From an uncultured Eubacteriales bacterium (GTDB lineage: Bacteria > Bacillota > Clostridia > Oscillospirales > CAG-272): DNA of 64,000 nt. Below are positions 31,996-41,547 of this stretch, one piece after another. The position numbers and the translations under genes were made by a program. A model generated the notes under the pieces. That model made no database searches, was not told where the DNA came from, and saw only the letters and a program-made list of their open reading frames with translations. How positions within the stretch are numbered: position 1 is the first letter of the stretch; each line of letters opens with the position of its first letter. The stretch is from assembly GCA_934446065.1 (NCBI GenBank), contig CAKSDP010000007.1, positions 1 to 64,000 of the forward strand, written 5' to 3'.

Positions 31996-34152
31996 ATGAA
32001 TCCTTCAACTGAAAAGAAAATCGACGAGCTTCTGTCAAAAATGACGCTTCACGAGAAGGTCGGTCAGCTCGTGCAATACAGAAACAATCCCAACGAAAAA
32101 GACGGGCTTCGCGAAATGATCACCCGCGGCGAATTCGGTTCGTTCCTCTGCGCAACCGGCGGATTCGGCGAGGATGAGGAGCAAATGGAGAAAAACAGGG
32201 AGTATGTGAACGATCTCCAACGCGCCGCCGTTGAGGAGTCGCGTCTCGGCATACCGCTCATTTTCGGAAAAGACGTGATCCACGGTCACAACACCATATA
32301 TCCTATTCCCATCGCAATGGCGGCAAGCTTCGATCCCGCTCTTGTCCGCGAGTGCTACTCGCTCACGGCGGGCGAAGCCGCAAATGACGGAATCATGTGG
32401 TCGTTTGCTCCGATGATCGACCTTGCGCGCGATCCGAGATGGGGCAGATGCGTTGAAGGAACGGGAGAGGATCCGTATCTCGGCGCTGTCATGGCTGATG
32501 CGATGGTTCGCGGATTTCAGGGCGACGACCCCGATGATATGTCTGATCACGGTAAGATTGCAGCGTGCGCAAAGCACTACATAGGCTACGGTGCGGCTGA
32601 AGGTGGACGCGATTACCACAAGGCTGAGATCTCCGACTACACGCTGCGCAACTATTACCTCAGATCTTTCAAGGGCGCGGTCCGCGCCGGAGTTCGCACG
32701 GTAATGAGCTCCTTCAACGAGATAAGCGGACAGCCCGTTACGTCCTCGCATTATCTTCTGACCGAGCTTCTCAAGGATGAGCTCGGATTTGACGGATACG
32801 TCGTCAGCGACGACTGCTCCGTCGTACAGCTCAAGCGTCAGGGCGTTGCCGCAAGCGACGAGGAATGCGCAGAGCTTGCGCTGAACGCGGGACTTGACAT
32901 GGACATGGACTCCATGCTGTATCACCGTCATCTTGAGGATCTTGTCAAGGTCGGCAAGGTCAAAGAGGAGTCAATCGACGACGCGGTACGCCGCGTTCTC
33001 CGCGTGAAATTCGCACTCGGTCTGTTCGATGATCCCTATGCGAAGAAGGTGCCGGTCGATCACGAGCGCAACATCGCCGCATCAAGACGCATGGCGGGCG
33101 AGTCGATCGTCCTTCTCAAAAACGAGGGGAATCTGCTTCCGCTTGACAAGGGCACAAGCTTTGTCGTAACCGGAAATATGCTTGATGAACGCCGCACGCT
33201 GCTCGGCGTATGGCTCGCCGACTATGTGCTTTCCTGGACAAAGACTATCCGCGAGGGTATCGCCGAGGTCTCTCCCGAGACCAAGCTCTGGTGCAGGGAC
33301 ACCTCGCACACCCTTCTCAAAAACAACGTTATAAAGCACAACGACGTGATCCTCGTGCTTCTCGGCGATGACATTCTCCTTGAGGGCGAGGCGGGCAGCG
33401 TTGCCGCACTCGAGCTTCCGCCCGAGCAGGTCGCCGAGATCGAGAACGCACGCAGACTCGGCAAAAAGGTGATCGGCGCATTCTTCTACGGCCGTCCGAT
33501 CGCACTTGCAAACGTCGAATACCTCTTTGACGCAATAATTTGGGCATGGCACGGCGGCACCGAGGCAGGCACGGCGTTTGCCGATGTTCTGTTCGGCGAC
33601 GTAAATCCGTCCGGCAAGCTCCCGATGACCCTGCCCCGCGTGACCGGTCAGATCCCGATATATTACAACGCTCCGTCATGCTGCCGTCCGTGCGACGAAT
33701 ACTACGGCAGAGAGTCCGCGTTTGAGAACTACCGTGACGAGTACGGCACACCTATGTACCCGTTCGGTTACGGTCTGTCGTACACGACGTTTGAATACTC
33801 AAAGCCCGAAGTGAAATGTGGCAAGCTCTCATACGACGCCATCGCAGACGGCGAAGCTTTCGAGGTAACGGTGAGGGTCAGAAACACCGGCACACGCGCC
33901 GGAATGGAAACGGTTCAGTGTTACGTGCGCGATCCGTATGCGTCTATGACGCGCCCGATAAAGGAGCTTTGCGGATTTGAAAAGATCACGCTCGCTCCGG
34001 GCGAGGAAAAGGCGGTCACATTCCGCCTCGGCTTTGACGCTCTCGCGTTCTATCATGCAGACAAAACATTCGCGCCGGAAGTCGGAACGTTTATCGTATA
34101 CACCGGCAGCGATTCTTATTCGTCCGACTCGGTCGAGATCGAGCTTATCTGA
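31996..34152 (+). CDS. GH3-family beta-glucosidase/xylosidase
   Basis: This glycoside hydrolase family 3 enzyme releases terminal beta-linked sugars from oligosaccharides. Its 718 residues have the GH3 layout: a TIM-barrel domain with GKDVIHGHNT (91-100) and the nucleophile aspartate in GYVVSDD (Asp272), a second alpha/beta sandwich domain with KKVIGAFFYGRPIALANVEYL, and a C-terminal fibronectin-III-like domain (about 615-715). There is no signal peptide, so it acts on imported oligosaccharides. The ATG is set by a strong ribosome binding site; an open frame from 31831 includes non-coding leader. It is 20 bases upstream of trpS, an unusual pairing with no obvious functional link. Confidence 0.93.
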   Translation: MNPSTEKKIDELLSKMTLHEKVGQLVQYRNNPNEKDGLREMITRGEFGSFLCATGGFGEDEEQMEKNREYVNDLQRAAVEESRLGIPLIFGKDVIHGHNTIYPIPIAMAASFDPALVRECYSLTAGEAANDGIMWSFAPMIDLARDPRWGRCVEGTGEDPYLGAVMADAMVRGFQGDDPDDMSDHGKIAACAKHYIGYGAAEGGRDYHKAEISDYTLRNYYLRSFKGAVRAGVRTVMSSFNEISGQPVTSSHYLLTELLKDELGFDGYVVSDDCSVVQLKRQGVAASDEECAELALNAGLDMDMDSMLYHRHLEDLVKVGKVKEESIDDAVRRVLRVKFALGLFDDPYAKKVPVDHERNIAASRRMAGESIVLLKNEGNLLPLDKGTSFVVTGNMLDERRTLLGVWLADYVLSWTKTIREGIAEVSPETKLWCRDTSHTLLKNNVIKHNDVILVLLGDDILLEGEAGSVAALELPPEQVAEIENARRLGKKVIGAFFYGRPIALANVEYLFDAIIWAWHGGTEAGTAFADVLFGDVNPSGKLPMTLPRVTGQIPIYYNAPSCCRPCDEYYGRESAFENYRDEYGTPMYPFGYGLSYTTFEYSKPEVKCGKLSYDAIADGEAFEVTVRVRNTGTRAGMETVQCYVRDPYASMTRPIKELCGFEKITLAPGEEKAVTFRLGFDALAFYHADKTFAPEVGTFIVYTGSDSYSSDSVEIELI

Positions 34153-34172
34153 CGCGGTGAAAGGAAACAAAG

Positions 34173-35177
34173 ATGTACAAGGATAAAAAAGTCGTATTTT
34201 CGGGGGTTCAGCCGTCAGGCGTTCTGACCCTCGGCAACTATCTCGGCGCGATCCGCAATTTTGCGTCGTTCTCCGAGGAGTATCACTGCTATTACAGCAT
34301 TATGGATATGCACGCGATAACCGTGCGTCAGGTTCCGGCGGAGCTTCGCCGCAGGACATACGAGACGCTCGCGCTCTACATTGCGTGCGGCATTGATCCC
34401 GAAAAGAACACTCTGTTCGTACAGAGTCACGTATCGGCTCACGCCGAGCTTGGATGGATCCTTGACTGCTACACGATGTTCGGCGAGCTGAACCGTATGA
34501 CGCAGTTCAAGGACAAGAGCGCAAAAATGGCGGACAACATCAACGCAGGGCTGTTCACCTATCCCTCGCTCATGGCAGCCGATATTCTGCTGTACCAGAC
34601 CGAGCTTGTGCCGGTAGGTGCCGATCAGAAGCAGCATCTTGAGCTTGCGCGCAACGTAGCCGAGAGATTCAACGGTATCTACGGCGACACGTTTGTTGTG
34701 CCCGACGGATATATCCCGAAGACCTCCGCAAAGATAATGTCACTTGCCGATCCCGAGAAAAAGATGAGCAAATCCGACGAGAACGAGAACGCCGTCGTCC
34801 GCGTACTTGACCCGCGCGATGTGATAATGCGCAAGTTCAAGCGCGCCGTTACGGATTCCGGCTCCGAGGTGCGCCGCGGCGAGGGTAAAGCGGGCATTGA
34901 AAATCTGATGTCGATCTACGGTGCCGTCACCGGCAAGAGCGCCGAGGAGATCGAGCGCGAGTTCGAGGGCATGGGCTACGGCGATTTCAAGAGTGCCGTG
35001 GGCGAGGCGTGTGCCGATGCGCTTGAGCCTGTTCAGGCTGAATACACACGCATTCTGTCCGACAAGGCATATCTTGAGGACGTAATGAAAAACGGTGCGG
35101 AATTTGCCGAAAGCGCGGCAAGGCGCACTATGTCAAAGGTTCGTCGGAAAGTCGGATTTGCCGAGCGTCCGAGATGA
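34173..35177 (+). CDS. trpS: Tryptophanyl-tRNA synthetase
   Basis: TrpS charges tRNA-Trp with tryptophan. The 334 residues show the class I signatures: the HIGH-type motif PSGVLTLGNYLGAI (15-28) and KMSKSD near residue 195, with ADILLYQTELVPVGADQKQHL between them (about 131-151, read in parts). The start has GAAAGGA upstream. It overlaps the next small gene by 4 bases. Confidence 0.97.
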   Translation: MYKDKKVVFSGVQPSGVLTLGNYLGAIRNFASFSEEYHCYYSIMDMHAITVRQVPAELRRRTYETLALYIACGIDPEKNTLFVQSHVSAHAELGWILDCYTMFGELNRMTQFKDKSAKMADNINAGLFTYPSLMAADILLYQTELVPVGADQKQHLELARNVAERFNGIYGDTFVVPDGYIPKTSAKIMSLADPEKKMSKSDENENAVVRVLDPRDVIMRKFKRAVTDSGSEVRRGEGKAGIENLMSIYGAVTGKSAEEIEREFEGMGYGDFKSAVGEACADALEPVQAEYTRILSDKAYLEDVMKNGAEFAESAARRTMSKVRRKVGFAERPR

Positions 35178-35422
35178 GCACAGACAAAAAAGAGCTTCCG
35201 GGATTCACGGTCGATCGGATCGAGGGCGACTTTGCGGTGTGCACGAACGGTGATACCGCAATCGACGCGCGGGTCGGCACGCACACGCTGCGCGAAGGCG
35301 ACACGGTGGCGATCACATATTCCGGTGAAGAATATGCGGTGGCACGTGTTATCGCTCACGCCGACTGCAGCGCTCACGCCGATCGCGAAGCGCGGCTTCG
35401 ACGGATGTTCCGGAAACAGTAA
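35174..35422 (+). CDS. DUF3006 small protein
   Basis: This 82-residue protein matches DUF3006 in its opening, FTVDRIEGDFAVCTN, and its later REGDTVAITYSGEEYAVARV. The family is made of small beta-barrel proteins widespread in Firmicutes with no known function. It starts inside the trpS stop codon (ATGA), so translational coupling is likely, and it is the last gene before a shared hairpin. Confidence 0.8.
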   Translation: MSTDKKELPGFTVDRIEGDFAVCTNGDTAIDARVGTHTLREGDTVAITYSGEEYAVARVIAHADCSAHADREARLRRMFRKQ

Positions 35423-35470
35423 ATAAAAACAAACAGGGCTGTAAAAGCATTAAGCTTTTACAGCCCTGTT
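35421..35470 (-). terminator. Terminator for the dockerin esterase gene (bidirectional hairpin)
   Basis: A 17-bp perfect stem (35432-35448 with 35454-35470) with a 5-base loop. The T-tract lies on the minus side (complement of 35421-35431), marking it chiefly as the end of the leftward esterase gene; it can also block DUF3006 readthrough. Confidence 0.88.
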
Positions 35471-35490
35471 ACTTAGGTCATTTTGCCGTT

Positions 35491-38247
35491 TTACTTTACA
35501 AAATCAACACCCCAGCCGGAAGCCTTGCGTCGGATCAGGATTGCATCCTTTCCGTCAATAGTGCCGTCTCCGTTGGCATCGCCGTTATTGCCGTATATGT
35601 TGACATCCCAGCCGGCCATTTTGCGCTCGATCAGGACAGCGTCCACAATATCGACCTTACCGTCATTGTTGGCGTCTCCGATAATATTACTGTCGGTGCC
35701 GGTGCCGATGGGAATTATCTGCGTAAACGTGGTGTAGCAGTTCTCGCACTCATATTTGCACTTTCCGGGCTCCGTGTCGGTAGCGTTCTTTATAACCACA
35801 CGGTTGCAGAGAACGTGTCCCGCCTCGTTTGTAGGATTGCGATAGTCGAGACGGACAACTGCGCCGCAGGTCTCGCACTCGTACTCCTTGTATCCCTGAC
35901 CGCTGCAAGTGGGATCAACGGTGCCGAGATAGCGGCCGAGATGCGAATGGACGTGATTGCCCGTTGTAACGTTCTCACGGGTAGCATTTACAAACTCACT
36001 GGTTACGTAGCTTCCGTTGCCCCATGATCTGAAGAAGCTGTTAGCGTTCGCAGAGTCATTGAGCTTCCACTCGCTGCGCACGGTGCCGCTGCCCGTCACG
36101 GGATCGTAGTCAGTGCCGCCGATCCTGACGTTGTCAATATAATACTCACCGATGGAGTAGAACAGACCAATCGTCGAATTGACATGATAGCGTGAATCTG
36201 TACTGGTGAGGATAAGCTCGCCGTTTATGTACACCTTTACGGTATGGGTGTTGGCGTTAACGTTCACGGCATACTTCTTCCAGTTGTACTTGTACTCTCC
36301 GTTATCGGGCGTCCAGTCGTATTTTGCGGATGCAATAACGATCGGATTTCCGCCGTACGGCAGGTTCGTGTTCGTGACGATCTCAACTCTCTGCTCACGG
36401 AAATTGTAGCTTACCGCGACATTGTACTGCGAGATCCACAGTCCGAAATAGGGAGTTCCTTCCGCGTCGACAATATTAAGCGGGCAGACATCTGCCTCAA
36501 ATGTACCGATACCGTTCTGATACATATTCGGTCCCGCCTTATAGTTATAGCCCATCGGAACGTAGATCATTCCCGCGCCCGACATTGTCGGAGCATTTGT
36601 CAGCATCGGGACTTCCTCATATTCCTCGTAACCGCAGAGCGCGCAGGTGTAGGTCTTTATTCCCGCCTTCTTGTATGTCGGAGACGTAGTAACTCTGCCG
36701 CTGTCCATTGCATGCTCACCGCCGAGAGCGGGCTTTATGCTGTGATCATACTCGTATCCGCAGACGGTGCACTTGGAGTGGGTATATCCGTCGGTCTTAC
36801 AGGTCGGAGCAACCGTGTACATCTCATACACGTGCTTGTCGGGATCGCACTTTCCGATGATAAATTCGATCTCGTCGTAAGCCTCGTCCATGACCTCGTT
36901 TATCTTCCAGGCGTCATCCATTTCCATTACCTGACGGCTGTATTTGTTGAGCGCATCACGAAGCTCGGTCTTTTTCCAATCCGCTCTTGAGGAGAGGTCG
37001 GCAAATGACACAAGATCTGAGATGAGCAGTCTCTTATACGAGCTCATATCTTCTATGTCAAGAGCCTCAAGGATCGTCTGCGCGATAAGTCTCATTCCGT
37101 AGTCGTTCGGGTGGACCATGTTGTCCGCCATGAACGTAACGTAATCCTTTTTCTCGAGGAGCGATTTCTCGATCATCTGGGGATCGGCGACGCCGACTCC
37201 GCTGTACTCATCCGCAAGCTCATGAAGGATCGCAGCGTGCTCCTCGTAACGCTCTGCCGGGAAAGTGAGGATATTTCCGTAGACAGACGCGATCAGAAGT
37301 ATCTCCGCGTTCGGGAGCTTGCTCTTTATGTACTCGATCTGTCCGGACATATTCTGTTTGAACTCCGCACCGGAAATTCCGACTCTGTCGCACGAGGAGT
37401 CGTTCATACCGAAGCAGATCATCACGAGATCGGGGGAATACTTGATTATCGTGTCATCAAGCTTAGCGTTGTCGTAATTTGACATGGTTCCGCCGATAGC
37501 CGAGTTTACGAGGGTGATGTTGTCGTTGCCGAATTTCTCTCTGAGCGCTGCGGCGGTCATCTCGGGATACGCGTCCGCGAACGGAGAAATTCCGAGGAAT
37601 CTGCTGCTGTTTGCACCGGTGGAAACGCTGTCGCCCGCAACTACGATGCTCAGCGGCTCCTTATGCATCAGCTTTGACATGGTATTCGGGAGATTGTCAT
37701 ACTGCTTTTCCGGGATCGGTGCGCTCCATGTATCGTTGTGGATGTACGTAACAACGATATTCATCTGAGAAATTCGCGAATCCTCTGCCCAGAACTCAAA
37801 ATCCTCATCATCTGCGTGGGGATAGTGGTTGGAATCCTCTACCGCGCCGGAGGCTGCGGTGGGATGAAGCGTTGTATACGCGTAGATCGGAATTTTTCCG
37901 GTAGGCATGATCTCGAGCTTGCCGTCAGAGGTAAGTCTGTAATCAGGTCCTTCGGTATAGGTCACGTCAAGAGTGTAGTTCTTCACCGACACGATCTCGC
38001 TCGCCTTATACATAAGCTCAAAGTAAGGGAGACTGCCGTCCTTATTGCGGATCGGCATAACGCACTCGTTATAGACAATATTGCCTTGCCAGAACGGGGT
38101 CGCATACTTATATAAGTCATAGCTCGAAGAGTCCAGTTCCTCTGCGGTATAGTCGTTCTTCGTCACAACGGCCAATGATGTAAACACAAGTGTGCTGACA
38201 ACGGTGACTATCGCGAGGATGAGGGACAATAGCCTTTGTTTCTTCAT
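35491..38247 (-). CDS. Secreted SGNH esterase with Cys-pair modules, LamG-like domain and C-terminal dockerin
   Basis: This is a secreted 918-residue protein with a type I dockerin. In order: signal peptide (about 1-27); beta-rich N-terminal region; SGNH/GDSL hydrolase core (about 195-400) with Ser207 in the GDS block, Gly253 region NSAIGGT, GMND (280-283) and the Asp375/His379 pair in ADNMVHP; helical linker; two ribbon-like modules with CxxC pairs (about 465-560: SKCTVCGYE, YTCALCGYE); a lectin/LamG-like beta domain (about 570-740); two more Cys-pair modules (YECETCGA, YECENC); and a duplicated dockerin (857-916) with the calcium loops DANNDGKVDIVDA and DANGDGTIDGKDA. It probably deacylates plant polysaccharide as part of, or attached through, a cohesin-based complex. 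No cohesin gene is in the window. Confidence 0.88.
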   Translation of the reverse strand: MKKQRLLSLILAIVTVVSTLVFTSLAVVTKNDYTAEELDSSSYDLYKYATPFWQGNIVYNECVMPIRNKDGSLPYFELMYKASEIVSVKNYTLDVTYTEGPDYRLTSDGKLEIMPTGKIPIYAYTTLHPTAASGAVEDSNHYPHADDEDFEFWAEDSRISQMNIVVTYIHNDTWSAPIPEKQYDNLPNTMSKLMHKEPLSIVVAGDSVSTGANSSRFLGISPFADAYPEMTAAALREKFGNDNITLVNSAIGGTMSNYDNAKLDDTIIKYSPDLVMICFGMNDSSCDRVGISGAEFKQNMSGQIEYIKSKLPNAEILLIASVYGNILTFPAERYEEHAAILHELADEYSGVGVADPQMIEKSLLEKKDYVTFMADNMVHPNDYGMRLIAQTILEALDIEDMSSYKRLLISDLVSFADLSSRADWKKTELRDALNKYSRQVMEMDDAWKINEVMDEAYDEIEFIIGKCDPDKHVYEMYTVAPTCKTDGYTHSKCTVCGYEYDHSIKPALGGEHAMDSGRVTTSPTYKKAGIKTYTCALCGYEEYEEVPMLTNAPTMSGAGMIYVPMGYNYKAGPNMYQNGIGTFEADVCPLNIVDAEGTPYFGLWISQYNVAVSYNFREQRVEIVTNTNLPYGGNPIVIASAKYDWTPDNGEYKYNWKKYAVNVNANTHTVKVYINGELILTSTDSRYHVNSTIGLFYSIGEYYIDNVRIGGTDYDPVTGSGTVRSEWKLNDSANANSFFRSWGNGSYVTSEFVNATRENVTTGNHVHSHLGRYLGTVDPTCSGQGYKEYECETCGAVVRLDYRNPTNEAGHVLCNRVVIKNATDTEPGKCKYECENCYTTFTQIIPIGTGTDSNIIGDANNDGKVDIVDAVLIERKMAGWDVNIYGNNGDANGDGTIDGKDAILIRRKASGWGVDFVK

Positions 38248-38298
38248 TTTTTACCTCCGCGTCCGGAATGGGTATAGTTGCCCGGATCAATTAGGTAA

Positions 38299-38328
38299 AG
38301 TATATCACCTCGGCACAAAATAAATCAA
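38299..38328 (-). promoter_or_regulatory. Sigma-A promoter for the dockerin esterase gene
   Basis: On the minus strand TTGATT (38328-38323), 18 bases, TATACT (38304-38299). The start codon at 38247 has GGAGG six bases upstream. Confidence 0.6.
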
Positions 38329-38459
38329 CCGCCCTTTTATTAATTTTGCACGAATATTGTAAAAATATAGTTAACAAAGCGCAGCTTTGTATTTTGAAAT
38401 GATGTATTCCGGACACAAATAATTTTTAGGAATTTTTCTTAAAAATTGTTCTCAATTGA

Positions 38460-38488
38460 TTGACAACGCCACGCCTGTGTGATAATAT
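38460..38488 (+). promoter_or_regulatory. Sigma-A promoter for the flavodiiron gene
   Basis: TTGACA at 38460-38465, 17 bases, TAATAT at 38483-38488. Confidence 0.7.
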
Positions 38489-38550
38489 TATTATAGGCAG
38501 TAACGCCGCTGCGGCGGCATTAAATAAAATAGTATCAGGGGGATCAAACT

Positions 38551-40341
38551 TTGAACATCACAAACGATATTCGCTACATCGGCGTAAACGATCACAAGAT
38601 CGACCTCTTTGAGGGGCAATACAAGGTTGAAAACGGAATGGCGTACAACTCGTATGCGATAATCGACGACAAGATCGCCATAATGGACACGGTTGATGCG
38701 TCGTTCACGCACGAGTGGCTCGACAACATTGCCGCAGCGCTCGGCGACAGGAAGCCGGATTATCTGATCGTTCAGCACATGGAGCCGGATCACTCGGCAA
38801 ACATCGGCACGTTCAAGCGTGTATATCCCGATGCAACTGTCGTATCGTCCGCAAAGGCGTTCACAATGATGCAGAACTTTTTCGGCGAGGATTTCTCGGA
38901 CAACAGGATCGTCGTCGGAGAGGGCGACACGCTGTCGCTCGGGCGTCACACGCTGACGTTCGTCACAGCTCCCATGGTTCACTGGCCGGAAGTTATCGTG
39001 ACGTATGACTCGCTCGATCGCGTTCTCTTCTCCGCCGACGGCTTCGGCAAATTCGGCGCGCTTGACGCGGACGAGGACTGGGCGTGCGAGGCTCGCCGCT
39101 ACTATTTCGGTATCGTCGGAAAATACGGCGCTCAGGTACAGGCACTTCTGAAAAAGGCGGCATCGCTTGATATTCAGACGATCTGCCCGCTGCACGGTCC
39201 GATCCTCAGCGAGAATCTCGGGTACTACCTGAATCTCTACAACACATGGTCATCCTACGGTGTGGAATCCGACGGTATCGTCATTGCATACACCTCCGTA
39301 TACGGTCACACAAAGAAGGCGGTCGAGCTTCTCACCGAGCGTCTCAAGGCAAACGGATGTCCCAAGGTGTCTGTATTTGACCTTGCGCGTGACGACATGG
39401 CAGAGGCTGTTGAGGATTCGTTCCGTTACGGCAAGCTTGTTCTTGCGACGACCACGTACAACGCCGACATCTTCCCGTTCATGCGCGAATTTATAAATCA
39501 CCTGACCGAGCGCAATTTCCAGAACCGCACGGTAGCGCTGGTCGAAAACGGAACATGGGCGCCGATGGCTGCAAAAGTAATGCGCTCGATGTTTGAAAAG
39601 TCCAAAAATATTGAGTTTGCGGAGAACACGGTGCACATTAAATCCGCACTCTCGGATGAGAGCACGTCTGAACTTTACGCACTCGCGGACGAGCTTTGCC
39701 GCGACTACCTCGCACAGCGCGACGAGACAGCAAACAAAAACGACCTCACTTCCCTGTTCAACATCGGTTACGGTCTGTACGTTGTCACATCAAACGACGG
39801 TCGCAAGGACAACGGACTGATCGTCAACACGGTAACTCAGGTGACGAACACGCCAAACCGCATTGCCGTTACGATAAACAAGGACAACTACTCGCATCAC
39901 GTGATAAAGCAGACCGGCAAGATGAACGTGAACTGCCTGTCGGTTGACGCGCCGTTCAGCATATTTGAGACATTCGGATTCTCCAGCGGAAGAAACACCG
40001 ACAAATTTGCCGGAATGGAGCCGCTCCACAGCGACAACGGACTTGCGTTTCTCCCGAGATACATCAACTCGTTTATCTCGCTCAAGGTCGAGGATTACGT
40101 TGACCTTGACACTCACGGAATGTTCATTTGCAGCATCACGGAAGCCCGCGTCATATCCGATCGCGAGACAATGAGCTACTCGTATTATCTTGAGAACGTG
40201 AAGCCGAAGCCGGACACCGGAAAGAAAGGCTTCGTCTGCAAGATCTGCGGCTATGTATACGAAGGGGACGAGCTTCCCGATGACTTCATCTGCCCGCTCT
40301 GCAAGCACGGGGCTGCGGATTTCGAGCCGATCGAGAGCTGA
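38551..40341 (+). CDS. Flavodiiron protein fused to flavin reductase and rubredoxin
   Basis: This single 596-residue chain joins four redox modules. Residues 1-240 are a metallo-beta-lactamase-like diiron domain with all iron ligands (His76, Glu78, Asp80, His81 in HMEPDH; His144; Asp163; His215). Residues 242-390 are a flavodoxin domain (IVIAYTSVYGHTKKAVELL). Residues about 400-550 are a flavin-reductase-like FMN domain (GLYVVTSNDGRKDNGLIVNT), and 560-596 are a rubredoxin with Cys563, 566, 581 and 584. Such proteins reduce oxygen or NO to harmless products and protect anaerobes. With its own flavin reductase and rubredoxin the chain may accept electrons directly from NAD(P)H, which is inferred. 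The start is TTG at 38551, set by AGGGGG eight bases upstream. Confidence 0.93.
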   Translation: MNITNDIRYIGVNDHKIDLFEGQYKVENGMAYNSYAIIDDKIAIMDTVDASFTHEWLDNIAAALGDRKPDYLIVQHMEPDHSANIGTFKRVYPDATVVSSAKAFTMMQNFFGEDFSDNRIVVGEGDTLSLGRHTLTFVTAPMVHWPEVIVTYDSLDRVLFSADGFGKFGALDADEDWACEARRYYFGIVGKYGAQVQALLKKAASLDIQTICPLHGPILSENLGYYLNLYNTWSSYGVESDGIVIAYTSVYGHTKKAVELLTERLKANGCPKVSVFDLARDDMAEAVEDSFRYGKLVLATTTYNADIFPFMREFINHLTERNFQNRTVALVENGTWAPMAAKVMRSMFEKSKNIEFAENTVHIKSALSDESTSELYALADELCRDYLAQRDETANKNDLTSLFNIGYGLYVVTSNDGRKDNGLIVNTVTQVTNTPNRIAVTINKDNYSHHVIKQTGKMNVNCLSVDAPFSIFETFGFSSGRNTDKFAGMEPLHSDNGLAFLPRYINSFISLKVEDYVDLDTHGMFICSITEARVISDRETMSYSYYLENVKPKPDTGKKGFVCKICGYVYEGDELPDDFICPLCKHGAADFEPIES

Positions 40342-40348
40342 AAAACAG

Positions 40349-40398
40349 AAAAAAACGCAAAAAGCGGTGGCATTACCCAATCGGGATGCCACCGCTTT
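40349..40398 (-). terminator. Terminator for rlmL-like operon (bidirectional hairpin)
   Basis: A 13-bp stem (40361-40373 with 40386-40398) and a 12-base loop that can itself pair. The minus side carries a T-rich tract (complement of 40349-40360), so it ends the leftward operon; the hairpin also follows the flavodiiron gene. Confidence 0.85.
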
Positions 40399-40423
40399 GC
40401 TGTACCTCTCTGTACAGGCGTAT

Positions 40424-41545
40424 TCAGTTATTCTTGAAGAACTGGTAGAAGTAGCACGGGATCATTCCGTTGTACAGCTTGCGGACCTTATCCGGACGCC
40501 TGCCGTACAGCGAAGGAAACCGGTCATTCTGAGTCAGAACGTAGATCTGCCAACGGTCAAGCGTCTTGAAATGCCGCCCCATATTCCGATAGAGCTGCTC
40601 AGCCTCCGAGACCGTCATCAGGCGCTCGCCGTACGGCGGGTTTGTAACAATCGTTCCGCGGATGCCGCCGGTTTCTATTGTAAGTGCGTCAGCCTTATAG
40701 CACTCGACTATATCCGAAACGCCTGCGCGCGCCGCAGATTCTCCCGCGATGCGGACACACTCCGGATCAATGTCGGTCGCTCTCGCCCAGAATGCGGTAT
40801 CATGCCGCTCTGCGGCGATCGCGGCGTCACGCGCGTCGTCAAAGGAGCGCTCCGGAAAAAGCCCGAGCTTCTCGCCGGCGAACTTCCGTCTCGCGCCGGG
40901 GGCGATATTCTTCATGAGCATGGCGGCCTCGATCGCGATCGTACCGGAGCCGCAGAACGGATCCCAAAGGAGCACGTCCTCTCGCGGACGCGATATCGTT
41001 GCGAGAGCGGCGGCAAGGGTCTCACGCAGTGGAGCCTCTACCCTCTCCGGTCTGTATCCGCGCTTATGGAGCGGTGCGCCCGTAATGTCTATCATAAGGG
41101 TCGCTCTGTCCTTGAAGATGAAAAACTCGATCTGATACTTCTCGCCGTCCTCCGGCATGAGCCTTGTCGAATAATGCTCACCGAGACGCACGGCAACGGC
41201 TTTTTTTATGATGCTCTGGCAATCCGGCACCGAAAAGAGCGTGCTGCGTATTGCGTGACCCTTCACGGGGAACGCGCCGTTTTTCGGAATATAATCCTCC
41301 CATGCTATCGCGCCGACACCTTCAAACAGCTCGTTGAACGTCCGTGCCTCAAACGAGCCGACGTTCAGATACAGCCGTTCCGCATATCTCAGTCCGACAG
41401 CCGCGCGTGCGGCGGTATTGCCGTCTCCGGCAAACGTAATGCGCCCGTCCATATTCTCGACTCTGCGGCAGCCGAGAGCGTCGATCTCGCGACCGAGAAG
41501 CCCCTCGACCCCGAACAGGCAGGTTGCAGTATAAAGATAATTCAA
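40424..41545 (-). CDS. THUMP-domain RNA methyltransferase (RlmL-like, YpsC)
   Basis: This 373-residue SAM-dependent methyltransferase combines a THUMP RNA-binding domain (about 45-155) with a Rossmann-type N2-guanine methyltransferase domain. The SAM loop LLWDPFCGSGTIAIEAAM (about 193-210) and the catalytic NPPYG motif (about 296) are visible. Relatives such as RlmL/YpsC methylate 23S rRNA; the specific target here is not proven. The start is TTG at 41545 with GGAAGGA seven bases upstream. Only two bases separate it from the histidine-kinase stop, so it is the last gene of the two-component operon. Confidence 0.88.
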   Translation of the reverse strand: MNYLYTATCLFGVEGLLGREIDALGCRRVENMDGRITFAGDGNTAARAAVGLRYAERLYLNVGSFEARTFNELFEGVGAIAWEDYIPKNGAFPVKGHAIRSTLFSVPDCQSIIKKAVAVRLGEHYSTRLMPEDGEKYQIEFFIFKDRATLMIDITGAPLHKRGYRPERVEAPLRETLAAALATISRPREDVLLWDPFCGSGTIAIEAAMLMKNIAPGARRKFAGEKLGLFPERSFDDARDAAIAAERHDTAFWARATDIDPECVRIAGESAARAGVSDIVECYKADALTIETGGIRGTIVTNPPYGERLMTVSEAEQLYRNMGRHFKTLDRWQIYVLTQNDRFPSLYGRRPDKVRKLYNGMIPCYFYQFFKNN

Positions 41546-41547
41546 TG

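Larger units (their letters stand above)
38248..38550. other. 303-base intergenic region between esterase and flavodiiron genes
   Basis: This AT-rich divergent spacer holds a promoter for each flanking gene (38299-38328 minus and 38460-38488 plus). The middle, about 38340-38450, contains T/A-rich tracts and short repeats of GCAGCTTTG type but no recognisable RNA gene or reading frame. Confidence 0.7.
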
